In this document: piece by piece, positions 13,443 through 18,441 of the stretch
How positions within the stretch are numbered: the stretch's first letter is position 1
Layout: every line of letters begins with the position of its first letter
DNA from: RH2-MAG17b sp035945515
GTDB lineage: Bacteria; Acidobacteriota; Terriglobia; UBA7540
Assembly: GCA_035945515.1 (NCBI GenBank)
Contig: DASZAE010000276.1
Coordinates: forward strand, 1-18,441
Length of the DNA stretch: 18,441 nt
Direction: 5' to 3'
The notes under the pieces: model-generated
Told to the model about the DNA's origin: nothing
The model's input: the letters and a program-made list of their open reading frames with translations, nothing else
The model's database searches: none
Program-made: the position numbers and the translations under genes

Positions 13443-14450
13443 TCAGGTTTGGCTTGTGTTGCTGTTTTGTGAGGGCGAAGAAGGGGAAGCCGCCTGCGCG
13501 GGAGAACCTAATTGGAGTTGCGCGAAACTGGCGGTTTCCGATTGCGCTTCAAGACTTAGGGTTTCACCGCCGTTTTGATTGGTTGTGATTGAAACCTCGG
13601 CTTGCGTTACCTGGACGGAACCAAATTCGAGTTGGATTTGGGGCGCGCCGGCGCTGGGAGCAGCAGAGGATGCAGCCGCAGTGCTGCCGGCCGATTCCAC
13701 AGCCGATCCAGCGGCAGGGCTTACAGGCGCTGCGGGTTCGGCGGCCTCGGCAAGCTGACTCACGGTGCTGACGAATTCCTGAAACATTCCGGGCGAAATT
13801 TCGGCGAGAAGTTGCGCGGCCTGCATAAATTCTTGAATGGCGGCGGGCGGGTTCAGTCCAAGAGCCTCAAGCGCCTGTTGCAACTGCGCCTCTTCCTGCT
13901 TCAGCGTGGCGGAAGATGCGCTCGATGCCGGGGTTCCGGTCTCGTTCGTTACGGCTCCGGTTGCCACCTGACTATTGTTCGAAGTTGCTGGTGCAGGTGT
14001 TGATCCTCCGGTCCCTGGCCCATCGCCGGCGGCGGCGAGAACGCTTATGCTCTCGCCCAAAGTTGCGTTAATTACACCATCGACGCCCGTTTTGGAGCCT
14101 TCATCCCCTTGATTAGGTTTTGGGGCGGCCCCCTGATTGGTTCCTTGATTTGCCCCGTCTGAATGAATCTGTGGACTGCCTCCAGCGCCCGTTGTGGTCA
14201 GAACGTAGAGCTGCTGCTGCAGCGCCAAGCTTGCAGCTACTTCGTAGACGCCGCTGCCATTCAGAGTAGTCCCGGCTTGATCGGACGCGGAGTTTGAGGT
14301 CTGAGCCGCAAAAGAGTCGCGGGAAGCGCGAGAATCAGACTGGCGGCGCGAACCCGGCGGCTGTACCGGGTCGCCTCCCTTGCCCCGCGCGGCTCGATCG
14401 CTGGGGATGAACATAGGGGCCGCGCCCACCGGAACCAAAGGGGAACCCAC
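13443..14450 (-). CDS. low-complexity Ala/Ser/Gln-rich protein, probable late flagellar gene product of unknown function
   Basis: This 335-residue protein is not recognised. It is dominated by Ala, Ser, Gly, Gln, Thr and Pro. Three denser segments stand out: VYEVAASLALQQQLYVLTTT (about 68-87), a helical block from about 182 to 238 containing EEAQLQQALEALGLNPP, and a beta-rich, Gln/Glu-rich region from about 268 to 314 (IQLEFGSVQVTQAEVSITT). The C-terminus is a Ser/Pro/Asn tail. No signal peptide, membrane helix or tyrosine-rich export signal is evident. The GTG start at 14450 is well supported by GGAGGT about 6 bases upstream. A sigma-28-like promoter lies 100 bp upstream, and flgL precedes it by 198 bp on the same strand. 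A role in the flagellum, for instance a hook-length/FliK-like or filament-associated protein, is therefore plausible but unproven. Confidence 0.75.
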   Translation of the reverse strand: MGSPLVPVGAAPMFIPSDRAARGKGGDPVQPPGSRRQSDSRASRDSFAAQTSNSASDQAGTTLNGSGVYEVAASLALQQQLYVLTTTGAGGSPQIHSDGANQGTNQGAAPKPNQGDEGSKTGVDGVINATLGESISVLAAAGDGPGTGGSTPAPATSNNSQVATGAVTNETGTPASSASSATLKQEEAQLQQALEALGLNPPAAIQEFMQAAQLLAEISPGMFQEFVSTVSQLAEAAEPAAPVSPAAGSAVESAGSTAAASSAAPSAGAPQIQLEFGSVQVTQAEVSITTNQNGGETLSLEAQSETASFAQLQLGSPAQAASPSSPSQNSNTSQT

Positions 14451-14550
14451 GTAACACCTCCGCTTAAAATTCTGACCCGTTCTACGTGGCCTTCAAACAC
14501 CTAACAGAAGCCTTATAGCGGCTAATTGGCCACACAGAGAGATGCGTACT

Positions 14551-14578
14551 CTATCGGCAGTTCACGGTTTCTTCTTTA
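14551..14578 (-). promoter_or_regulatory. sigma-28 (FliA)-like promoter before the 335-residue unknown gene
   Basis: On the minus strand TAAA (14575-14578) and GCCGATAG (14551-14558) are separated by 16 bases. The flagellar sigma-28 consensus is TAAA-N15-GCCGATAA; the -10 box here matches 7 of 8 positions and the spacer is one base longer. Transcription would start about 90 bases before the GTG start codon at 14450. Confidence 0.65.
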
Positions 14579-14629
14579 ATCTTAGGGAGCGCAGAGTGCG
14601 CTTGGAGGGTGCAATTGCAGTTGGTGTGG

Positions 14630-14648
14630 CGGCGGCATCGGGCCGCCG
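14630..14648. repeat. GC-rich hairpin directly after flgL, diverged repeat copy 2
   Basis: CGGCGGC-ATCGG-GCCGCCG forms a 7-bp perfect stem immediately following the TAA stop of flgL. It resembles the inner hairpin of the interspersed repeat at 2902-2955, with a changed loop. It may end the flagellar transcript, although no U-run follows. Confidence 0.55.
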
Positions 14649-15545
14649 TTATAGCTTGAGGTAATTGAGCAGCGTATTCTGCGAAATGCCGCCAAAGGCG
14701 TCGAGCGCGGCGGTTAGGGTGTTCTCATCCTGGGTAAGATTGGAGGCGGCGGTTGCCGGGTTGGCGGCGGCCAGAGTGTTCAACTGTTGGGTCAAAGTAA
14801 ACTGTTCCTGGGTAAGATTGCCATTAACCGAATTTAATTGATCGAGCGTATTTCCGTAAAACGTGCGCTGGCTGTTGACGTTGTTGAAGGCGCTCTCCAG
14901 TTCGGTGAGCGCGCCGGGGATATTGGTGTTAGTGTTGAGCGCGTTACTAAGATCGTGGAGGGCCTGGAACACGTCCGCCCCAGCGCCATTGAAAATGCTG
15001 CTGCCCGGAGCGTTGGTGATGACCGATTGTCCCGGACCCACGTCAACGCTGTTCGTGCCCGAATTGCCGTTGTAGCTCACGCCCGAAGGTGAAAGCGCAT
15101 TGGCTACGTAGGCCGCGGCCGTCGATTTGGTTCCTGCAAACAGGTAGATGCCTTGGTATGAGGTATTGGCAAGGCCGAGAACGGTCTGCTGGATCGCCGC
15201 AACCTGCTGGGCGAGCCCTTGTAGCTCGCTGGTGGAATTCGTTCCGCTGGCGCCCTCGGTTCCAATCGACAAGGCTTGATTGAGACTGTTGACCACCGAT
15301 CCGAGGGCCGTGTCCGCGGTTTGGAGCGACCCTTGGACGGTCGAAATGCTTTGCGTGAACTGGTCGATGCTCGCGGCTTCGGTCTTATTTTCGATCAACG
15401 CCGCCGTGCCCGCTGGATTATCTGAGGGTAGATTAAGCGCCTGCCCAGTCGAGACCTGCTGCAAGTCGGTGTTAATGCGGTTGCGGTCCACGCTCACCGC
15501 GGCGAGCAAAGTATTGTAAAGGTTTGGAGCAATTCGGAGTCCCAT
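14649..15545 (-). CDS. flgL: flagellar hook-filament junction protein FlgL (HAP3)
   Basis: This 298-residue exported flagellar protein joins the FlgK ring to the flagellin filament. It shows the flagellin/HAP3-type N-terminal helix (RIAPNLYNTLLAAVSVDRNRI, residues 4-24 taken in part, followed by LQQVSTGQALNLPSDNPAGT) and a matching C-terminal helix ending LLNYLKL. The middle is Ser/Thr/Asn/Gly-rich, as usual for secreted axial proteins, and there is no cleavable signal because export uses the flagellar type III apparatus. The ATG at 15545 has AGAAGGA 12 bases upstream. It follows flgK by 59 bp in the expected flgM-flgN-flgK-flgL order, under the sigma-28 promoter in front of flgM. Confidence 0.92.
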   Translation of the reverse strand: MGLRIAPNLYNTLLAAVSVDRNRINTDLQQVSTGQALNLPSDNPAGTAALIENKTEAASIDQFTQSISTVQGSLQTADTALGSVVNSLNQALSIGTEGASGTNSTSELQGLAQQVAAIQQTVLGLANTSYQGIYLFAGTKSTAAAYVANALSPSGVSYNGNSGTNSVDVGPGQSVITNAPGSSIFNGAGADVFQALHDLSNALNTNTNIPGALTELESAFNNVNSQRTFYGNTLDQLNSVNGNLTQEQFTLTQQLNTLAAANPATAASNLTQDENTLTAALDAFGGISQNTLLNYLKL

Positions 15546-15604
15546 ATTAAAACCGTGTCCTTCTGAGCGTTTAACGCCGTTCCGGCTTCTTACTTATTGG
15601 CGCT

Positions 15605-16975
15605 TCAGATCATATTAATAGTCTGTTGGATAAGCTGATTCACCATTTGCGCGACCTGCGCCGAGGCGCTATACGCATTCTGATAGAGCACCAAATTTGA
15701 CGCTTCTTGGTCGATTGAAACGCCGGATTCCGACGTCAACTGATTTTGCAATTGCTGCACCAACGCCGTTTCAGCCTGTTGCTGAGTATTTGCCGCGGAC
15801 ACCTGGTTGCCAACGCTATTGACCAGATTGGCGTAGTAGTCGGTTGCCGTCTGGCCGCTGACCACAGGCTGATTCTGGATGCCGGCGAGCAACAGCGCGT
15901 TGCCGTTGCTTCCCGCCGTGCCATCTGAGCTGGCGGCAATCTTTGAGGGGTCCGTGATCGCCACTGAAATCTTGGAGGCGGCGCCAGTCACGCCGCTGAG
16001 CGGCGTAAAGAAGTTGCCCCCGGCGGCGCCGGAGAGATCAAATCCCGCAGCATTTTGTGTGTTCACCGCATTCGAGAGGTTATAGGCCAGCGTGTCGAGC
16101 GAGTTTTGGGCTGCCGGAATGGATGTGTCTCGCGCCTGAATCAGGCCGCCCAGCGCGCCTTTGGTCACGGTGGTGGTAATGTCGTTCCCATTGGAATAAA
16201 TATCCTGCATTCCGGTAGAGGGATTTAGCTGGGTCTGCAGGTTGAAACTCTGATTGCCCACCACCAGCAGGGAGCCATTCTGCGTGGCCAAGGTGTAGTT
16301 GCCGCTCGCGCTATTGGTCACCGAAAGTCCAACGAGGTTTGACAGTTGATTGACCAACTGCGTGCGCTGGTCAATGATGGTTCCCGCATCCTGGCCGAGC
16401 GACTGCAGCGAGTCAATCTGCCCGCTGAGCTGCGCAATCTGCGACGTGAGCTGGTTCACCTGCGAAACGTCCTGCGTCACGTTCTGGTCGAGCCCTTGCT
16501 GAATCTGAGTCAGGCTGCTCGAAGCCTGATGAAAGGCGTTGGTGAGATTTCCCGCGGCGGTCAGAACGCCTTGGCGCAGAGGCACGCTGGAAGGGTTGGT
16601 TGAGAGCGACTGAAAGCTATTGAAAAATGAGCTCAAGACGCCCTGCAGCCCCACGCCCTGTGTCTCGTTAAAGAGCGACTGAACCTGGTTCATGCCGCTG
16701 TTGAAGGCGGTGAGTTGGCCTTGGGTTGAGGTTTCCTGCTGGATGCGCAGCTCGAGGACGGGGTCGCGGATGCTTTGGATGTTCTGCAAAATCACGCCCT
16801 GGCCGTAGAGCAGGCTCCCAATTTGCACCGGAGCCTGCTCTACCAGGTTAGCCCGCTCGCGCGTGTAGCCAGGCGTATTCGCGTTCGCAATGTTATTGGC
16901 AGAGACCTCAAGCGCGCCCTGATCGGCGATCAGCGCATTAGTGGCAATGCCCAAAGCTCCGGAAAGGCCGCCCAC
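15605..16975 (-). CDS. flgK: flagellar hook-associated protein FlgK (HAP1)
   Basis: This 456-residue protein forms the first ring between hook and filament. The axial-protein N-terminal signature is present as ALEVSANNIANANTPGYTRE (21-40), and the C-terminal coiled helix ends in NLVLYQNAYSASAQVAQMVN and QTINMI, the paired helices typical of FlgK. The Ser/Asn/Gln-rich centre is shorter than in E. coli FlgK (about 547 residues), implying a reduced outer domain. The start is GTG, three bases after the flgN stop, with GAGAGGAG inside the end of flgN as Shine-Dalgarno site. It is exported by the flagellar type III system, probably with the upstream FlgN as chaperone. Confidence 0.94.
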   Translation of the reverse strand: MGGLSGALGIATNALIADQGALEVSANNIANANTPGYTRERANLVEQAPVQIGSLLYGQGVILQNIQSIRDPVLELRIQQETSTQGQLTAFNSGMNQVQSLFNETQGVGLQGVLSSFFNSFQSLSTNPSSVPLRQGVLTAAGNLTNAFHQASSSLTQIQQGLDQNVTQDVSQVNQLTSQIAQLSGQIDSLQSLGQDAGTIIDQRTQLVNQLSNLVGLSVTNSASGNYTLATQNGSLLVVGNQSFNLQTQLNPSTGMQDIYSNGNDITTTVTKGALGGLIQARDTSIPAAQNSLDTLAYNLSNAVNTQNAAGFDLSGAAGGNFFTPLSGVTGAASKISVAITDPSKIAASSDGTAGSNGNALLLAGIQNQPVVSGQTATDYYANLVNSVGNQVSAANTQQQAETALVQQLQNQLTSESGVSIDQEASNLVLYQNAYSASAQVAQMVNQLIQQTINMI

Positions 16976-16978
16976 GGG

Positions 16979-17449
16979 TTAGACGCTCCTCTCAAAAAAT
17001 GTTTGTGCCGGGAACATTTCGGAAGGGTAGACGCCCAGGCAGTGAGATATCACATTCATCATGACACCCACGGTGGAATGCGCGCGGCGGAGAAACTCCG
17101 CATAAACCTGGTTGCGCCTGCCAACTTCGAGGCGCGCCGCTTCCGACTCCTCCCAGAGGCGATAAAGCGTTTTCTTATCAGCTTGGCTTAATGGGAGGTT
17201 GGAGACAGGGTCCACAGACGCTCTAAATAGTCCTTGATACGTTGGGTCTTGCCGGAGAGCGGCGATTTCAAGCTCAATGCGTCTGATTTCGGCGCACAAG
17301 TCCTCTTTTCGCCGGTCGTGAGCCTGCACCCCGTCGAGATCGAGAGCGACGCAGGCATCCTGACCTGCGGCAATTTCACTGGAGAGAGATTCAAGGGCGT
17401 GAAGGCGCTTGCGAAGTAAAGCGGTGAGTTGAAGGATTTCCTTGCCCAT
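16979..17449 (-). CDS. flgN: FlgN-like flagellar export chaperone
   Basis: This 156-residue, mostly helical cytoplasmic protein fits FlgN, which holds FlgK and FlgL before export through the flagellar type III system. N-terminal leucine-rich helices (LQLTALLRKRLHALESLSSE, about 6-25), a central charged helix (RRKEDLCAEIRRIELEIAAL) and a C-terminal amphipathic helix form the usual antiparallel arrangement. The call rests on size, helical pattern and position immediately upstream of flgK more than on sharp motifs, because FlgN is poorly conserved. The ATG at 17449 comes 3 bases after the stop of the 64-residue gene and has no Shine-Dalgarno site, so it likely depends on coupling. Confidence 0.75.
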   Translation of the reverse strand: MGKEILQLTALLRKRLHALESLSSEIAAGQDACVALDLDGVQAHDRRKEDLCAEIRRIELEIAALRQDPTYQGLFRASVDPVSNLPLSQADKKTLYRLWEESEAARLEVGRRNQVYAEFLRRAHSTVGVMMNVISHCLGVYPSEMFPAQTFFERSV

Positions 17450-17452
17450 AGG

Positions 17453-17647
17453 TCACGCGTCGAGGTCCAGCGCGTGCTTCGGCTGGCCGTCTTCAGGTTC
17501 TTCGGTCTGCGGCTCGTCCACCAACTCCGGCTTCGGAGCCACCAGCTTGCGTTTCGGCTGAGGCCGCGGCTCGGTGTAGCGCCGCTCCTCAATCGCTTGC
17601 GCTGCCGGGGCGACGGGCAGGGTTGCCGGATTGAAAAAATCCGCCAT
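17453..17647 (-). CDS. small Pro/Glu-rich protein of unknown function in the flagellar operon
   Basis: This 64-residue protein sits between flgM and flgN. It starts at the ATG at 17647, with GGGAG 9 bases upstream; a GTG at 17668 is open but lacks a Shine-Dalgarno site. The sequence has a short hydrophobic start (MADFFNPATLPVAPAAQAI), a basic Arg/Lys/Pro middle (EPRPQPKRKLVAPKP) and an acidic C-terminal part ending HALDLDA. It has no membrane helix and is probably disordered. I do not recognise the family. Shared transcription with flgM and flgN suggests a role in late flagellar assembly or its control. Its own good Shine-Dalgarno site and 3-bp coupling to flgN support real translation. Confidence 0.65.
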   Translation of the reverse strand: MADFFNPATLPVAPAAQAIEERRYTEPRPQPKRKLVAPKPELVDEPQTEEPEDGQPKHALDLDA

Positions 17648-17679
17648 AAACCGTAGCTCCCTTTGCACCGGAGGCGTGA

Positions 17680-17997
17680 TTACGCCCCGGTGTTAGACGG
17701 CGCGCCGAAGAGGTCCGAATGAATTGCCGAAGCGATCTCCTGATTACTGGGTTTGTAGGTGCCGTTTTCGACCGACTTCTGTAATGCTTGCACCCGCTCT
17801 TGCCGGATACTGGGCACGTTAGCAAGCTGGGCTTTGAGCGCCTGCACGCCCGTCTGACTCAGCGAGACCTCTGGAGTGGTTTGCGACACCCCGGAATTTA
17901 CCGCTGCTTGCGTCGCGCCTGTATTTGCGCTTTGAGCCGGCTTTTGCTTGTCAACTTGCGTGCTGGAAGAAGCCGCATTCGGAAATCCGATGTTCAT
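17680..17997 (-). CDS. flgM: anti-sigma-28 factor FlgM
   Basis: This 105-residue protein matches FlgM, which binds and silences the flagellar sigma factor FliA until the hook is complete and FlgM is exported. The N-terminal half is Ser/Ala/Gln/Thr-rich and probably disordered. The C-terminal sigma-binding part has the pattern PSIRQERVQALQKSVENGTY followed by KPSNQEIASAIHSDLF, which is the conserved FlgM signature (IR..K..AL...I..G.Y.v....IA..l). The ATG at 17997 has AGGAGG 6 bases upstream. A sigma-28 promoter lies 30-60 bp upstream, giving the classical negative feedback loop. It is the first gene of the unit flgM-unknown-flgN-flgK-flgL. Confidence 0.9.
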   Translation of the reverse strand: MNIGFPNAASSSTQVDKQKPAQSANTGATQAAVNSGVSQTTPEVSLSQTGVQALKAQLANVPSIRQERVQALQKSVENGTYKPSNQEIASAIHSDLFGAPSNTGA

Positions 17998-18028
17998 TAA
18001 AATCCTCCTGGCTGACCCATCAAGGTGC

Positions 18029-18055
18029 TTATCGGCCAGGCCTAAGAAAACTTTA
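18029..18055 (-). promoter_or_regulatory. sigma-28 (FliA) promoter of the flgM-flgN-flgK-flgL unit
   Basis: On the minus strand TAAAGTTT (18048-18055), 11 bases and GCCGATAA (18029-18036) match the classical flagellar sigma-28 consensus at every position. Transcription would start about 25 bases upstream of the flgM ATG at 17997, just before the AGGAGG Shine-Dalgarno site. The match makes FliA control of this unit very likely, with FlgM regulating its own sigma factor. Confidence 0.93.
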
Positions 18056-18097
18056 ATTGCGTTGCGGGGCTTTCCAGTGTCTGTCGCCTTTTTAGCA

Positions 18098-18153
18098 GCG
18101 GCGGCCTCTGGCTTTTATAAAGACCAGGGGGCAGGCCAGTATGTGGCCGCCGC
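18098..18153. repeat. interspersed GC-rich hairpin, copy 4
   Basis: Perfect 9-bp arms GCGGCGGCC (18098-18106) and GGCCGCCGC (18145-18153) enclose a smaller CTGG/CCAG pair around an AT-rich loop. The left side shares AGCGGCGGCCTCTGG with the copies at 2902 and 12694. It lies upstream of the flgM promoter. Confidence 0.75.
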
Positions 18154-18220
18154 GCCAGCTAGTGCTGCGTGCCGCAATTTTGTTGACTTATTTGGCCGAG
18201 ATCGACTTTGTGTGTATCAG

Positions 18221-18241
18221 GGCACGGCTTTCAGCCGTGCC
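18221..18241. repeat. tight hairpin GGCACGGCT-TTC-AGCCGTGCC
   Basis: A perfect 9-bp stem with a three-base loop. Palindromes of this type are frequent between genes in acidobacterial genomes (recollection, not searched). No U-run follows on either strand, so terminator function is unproven. Confidence 0.7.
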
Positions 18242-18263
18242 ATAGGAGATGCTATTTATTATG

Positions 18264-18277
18264 AGGGCTTTAGCCCT
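18264..18277. repeat. tight hairpin AGGGCT-TT-AGCCCT
   Basis: A perfect 6-bp stem with a two-base loop, 22 bp from the preceding hairpin. The two probably form one composite repeat unit. Confidence 0.6.
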
Positions 18278-18305
18278 TGCGAGCCATGCTCAGCGGCTAA
18301 ACAGG

Positions 18306-18382
18306 CTGCGGAAAAACGCTGATTTTTTTGTTTTTCGCTGTTTTCCGCTGCGAATTGTTGGCCATCATGGATTTTTCCGCAG
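18306..18382. repeat. 11-bp inverted repeat pair around an A/T-run-rich segment
   Basis: CTGCGGAAAAA at 18306-18316 is the exact reverse complement of TTTTTCCGCAG at 18372-18382. A third related piece, GTTTTCCGC, lies at 18340-18348. The arrangement resembles an insertion-sequence end or MITE fragment, but no transposase is present and the window ends soon after. Confidence 0.5.
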
Positions 18383-18441
18383 AGGTTTTCGCGGTCTGGG
18401 GTGTTCCTGGGAGGTTGTTTTCGGCTCCCGGAGACACCTCG

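Larger units (their letters stand above)
14451..14648. promoter_or_regulatory. flgL to 335-residue unknown intergenic region
   Basis: This 198-bp spacer holds, in minus-strand reading order, a CGGCGGC/GCCGCCG hairpin touching the flgL stop codon, a second 6-bp hairpin AGCGCA-GAG-TGCGCT (14588-14602), and a sigma-28-like promoter (14551-14578). A GGAGGT Shine-Dalgarno site lies just before the GTG at 14450. Neither hairpin is followed by a U-run, so a Rho-independent terminator is not proven. Confidence 0.5.
17998..18441. other. intergenic region upstream of flgM with promoter and several hairpin repeats
   Basis: No convincing gene is seen in this 444-bp stretch up to the window edge. It holds the flgM Shine-Dalgarno site, a sigma-28 promoter (18029-18055), a GC-rich repeat copy (18098-18153), two tight hairpins (18221-18241 and 18264-18277) and an 11-bp inverted repeat pair (18306-18316/18372-18382). 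On the minus strand one frame is open from the edge to a TAG at 18297-18299 and could be the tail of an unseen gene, but its sequence overlaps the repeats. Confidence 0.55.

Noticed and set aside
18297..18441. Minus-strand open frame from the window edge to a TAG, possibly a gene's C-terminus
   Set aside because: It is only about 47 codons, overlaps the inverted repeats, and has Lys/Asn/Ser-rich composition without a recognisable family; it cannot be supported without upstream sequence.

Overview
The window looks like a chromosomal segment of a motile, menaquinone-using bacterium, most likely an acidobacterium (Acidobacteriota). The grounds are moderately high GC, frequent GTG/TTG starts with clear Shine-Dalgarno sites, futalosine-pathway menaquinone genes, a Gram-negative-style flagellar block, an RpoD with a long non-conserved insert, and many short GC-rich hairpin repeats between genes. 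The phylum is an inference; no rRNA or other decisive marker is present. There are no tRNA genes, rRNA genes, CRISPR arrays or recognisable transposase genes.

Layout, left to right. (1) 1-1928, minus: a zinc-ribbon/TPR membrane protein, coupled by a TAGTG stop/start overlap to a ClC-type chloride channel whose C-terminus runs off the left edge. (2) 2179-4000, minus: a Tat-signal sugar-phosphate isomerase/epimerase-like protein followed by a kynurenine-formamidase-like cyclase, with a repeat hairpin between them. (3) 4169-4729, plus: a lone class I glutamine amidotransferase of the PabA/TrpG type. (4) 4746-6039, minus: a gamma-glutamyl-GABA hydrolase-like amidotransferase coupled to a macro-domain protein. 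(5) 6309-7994, plus: rpoD, the primary sigma factor, with a TTG start and a near-perfect Shine-Dalgarno site. (6) 8025-10485, minus: galK and an ACS-type MFS transporter, probably one sugar-use operon. (7) 10630-12483, minus: mqnA and mqnC of the futalosine menaquinone route, with a recognisable promoter. (8) 12484-12876: AT-rich non-coding DNA with a 110-bp palindromic element. (9) 12877-13347, plus: an unrecognised helical protein. (10) 13443-17997, minus: a late flagellar block in the order flgM, a 64-residue unknown, flgN, flgK, flgL, then a 335-residue low-complexity unknown. (11) 17998-18441: the flagellar promoter and several hairpin repeats.

The most informative result is in the flagellar block. 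A sequence matching the classical sigma-28 (FliA) promoter without mismatch, TAAAGTTT-N11-GCCGATAA, lies in front of flgM. A second, near-consensus copy lies in front of the unknown 335-residue gene. This suggests that gene is an undescribed late flagellar gene, and that the small protein between flgM and flgN is part of the same late regulon.

A second theme is a family of interspersed GC-rich hairpins sharing the core GTAGCGGCGGCCTCTGG. One copy is enclosed by perfect 21-bp inverted repeats and looks like a miniature mobile element or REP-type unit. No complete new defence or metabolic system is evident. The best candidates for undescribed biology are the two flagellar-linked unknown proteins and the hairpin element family.
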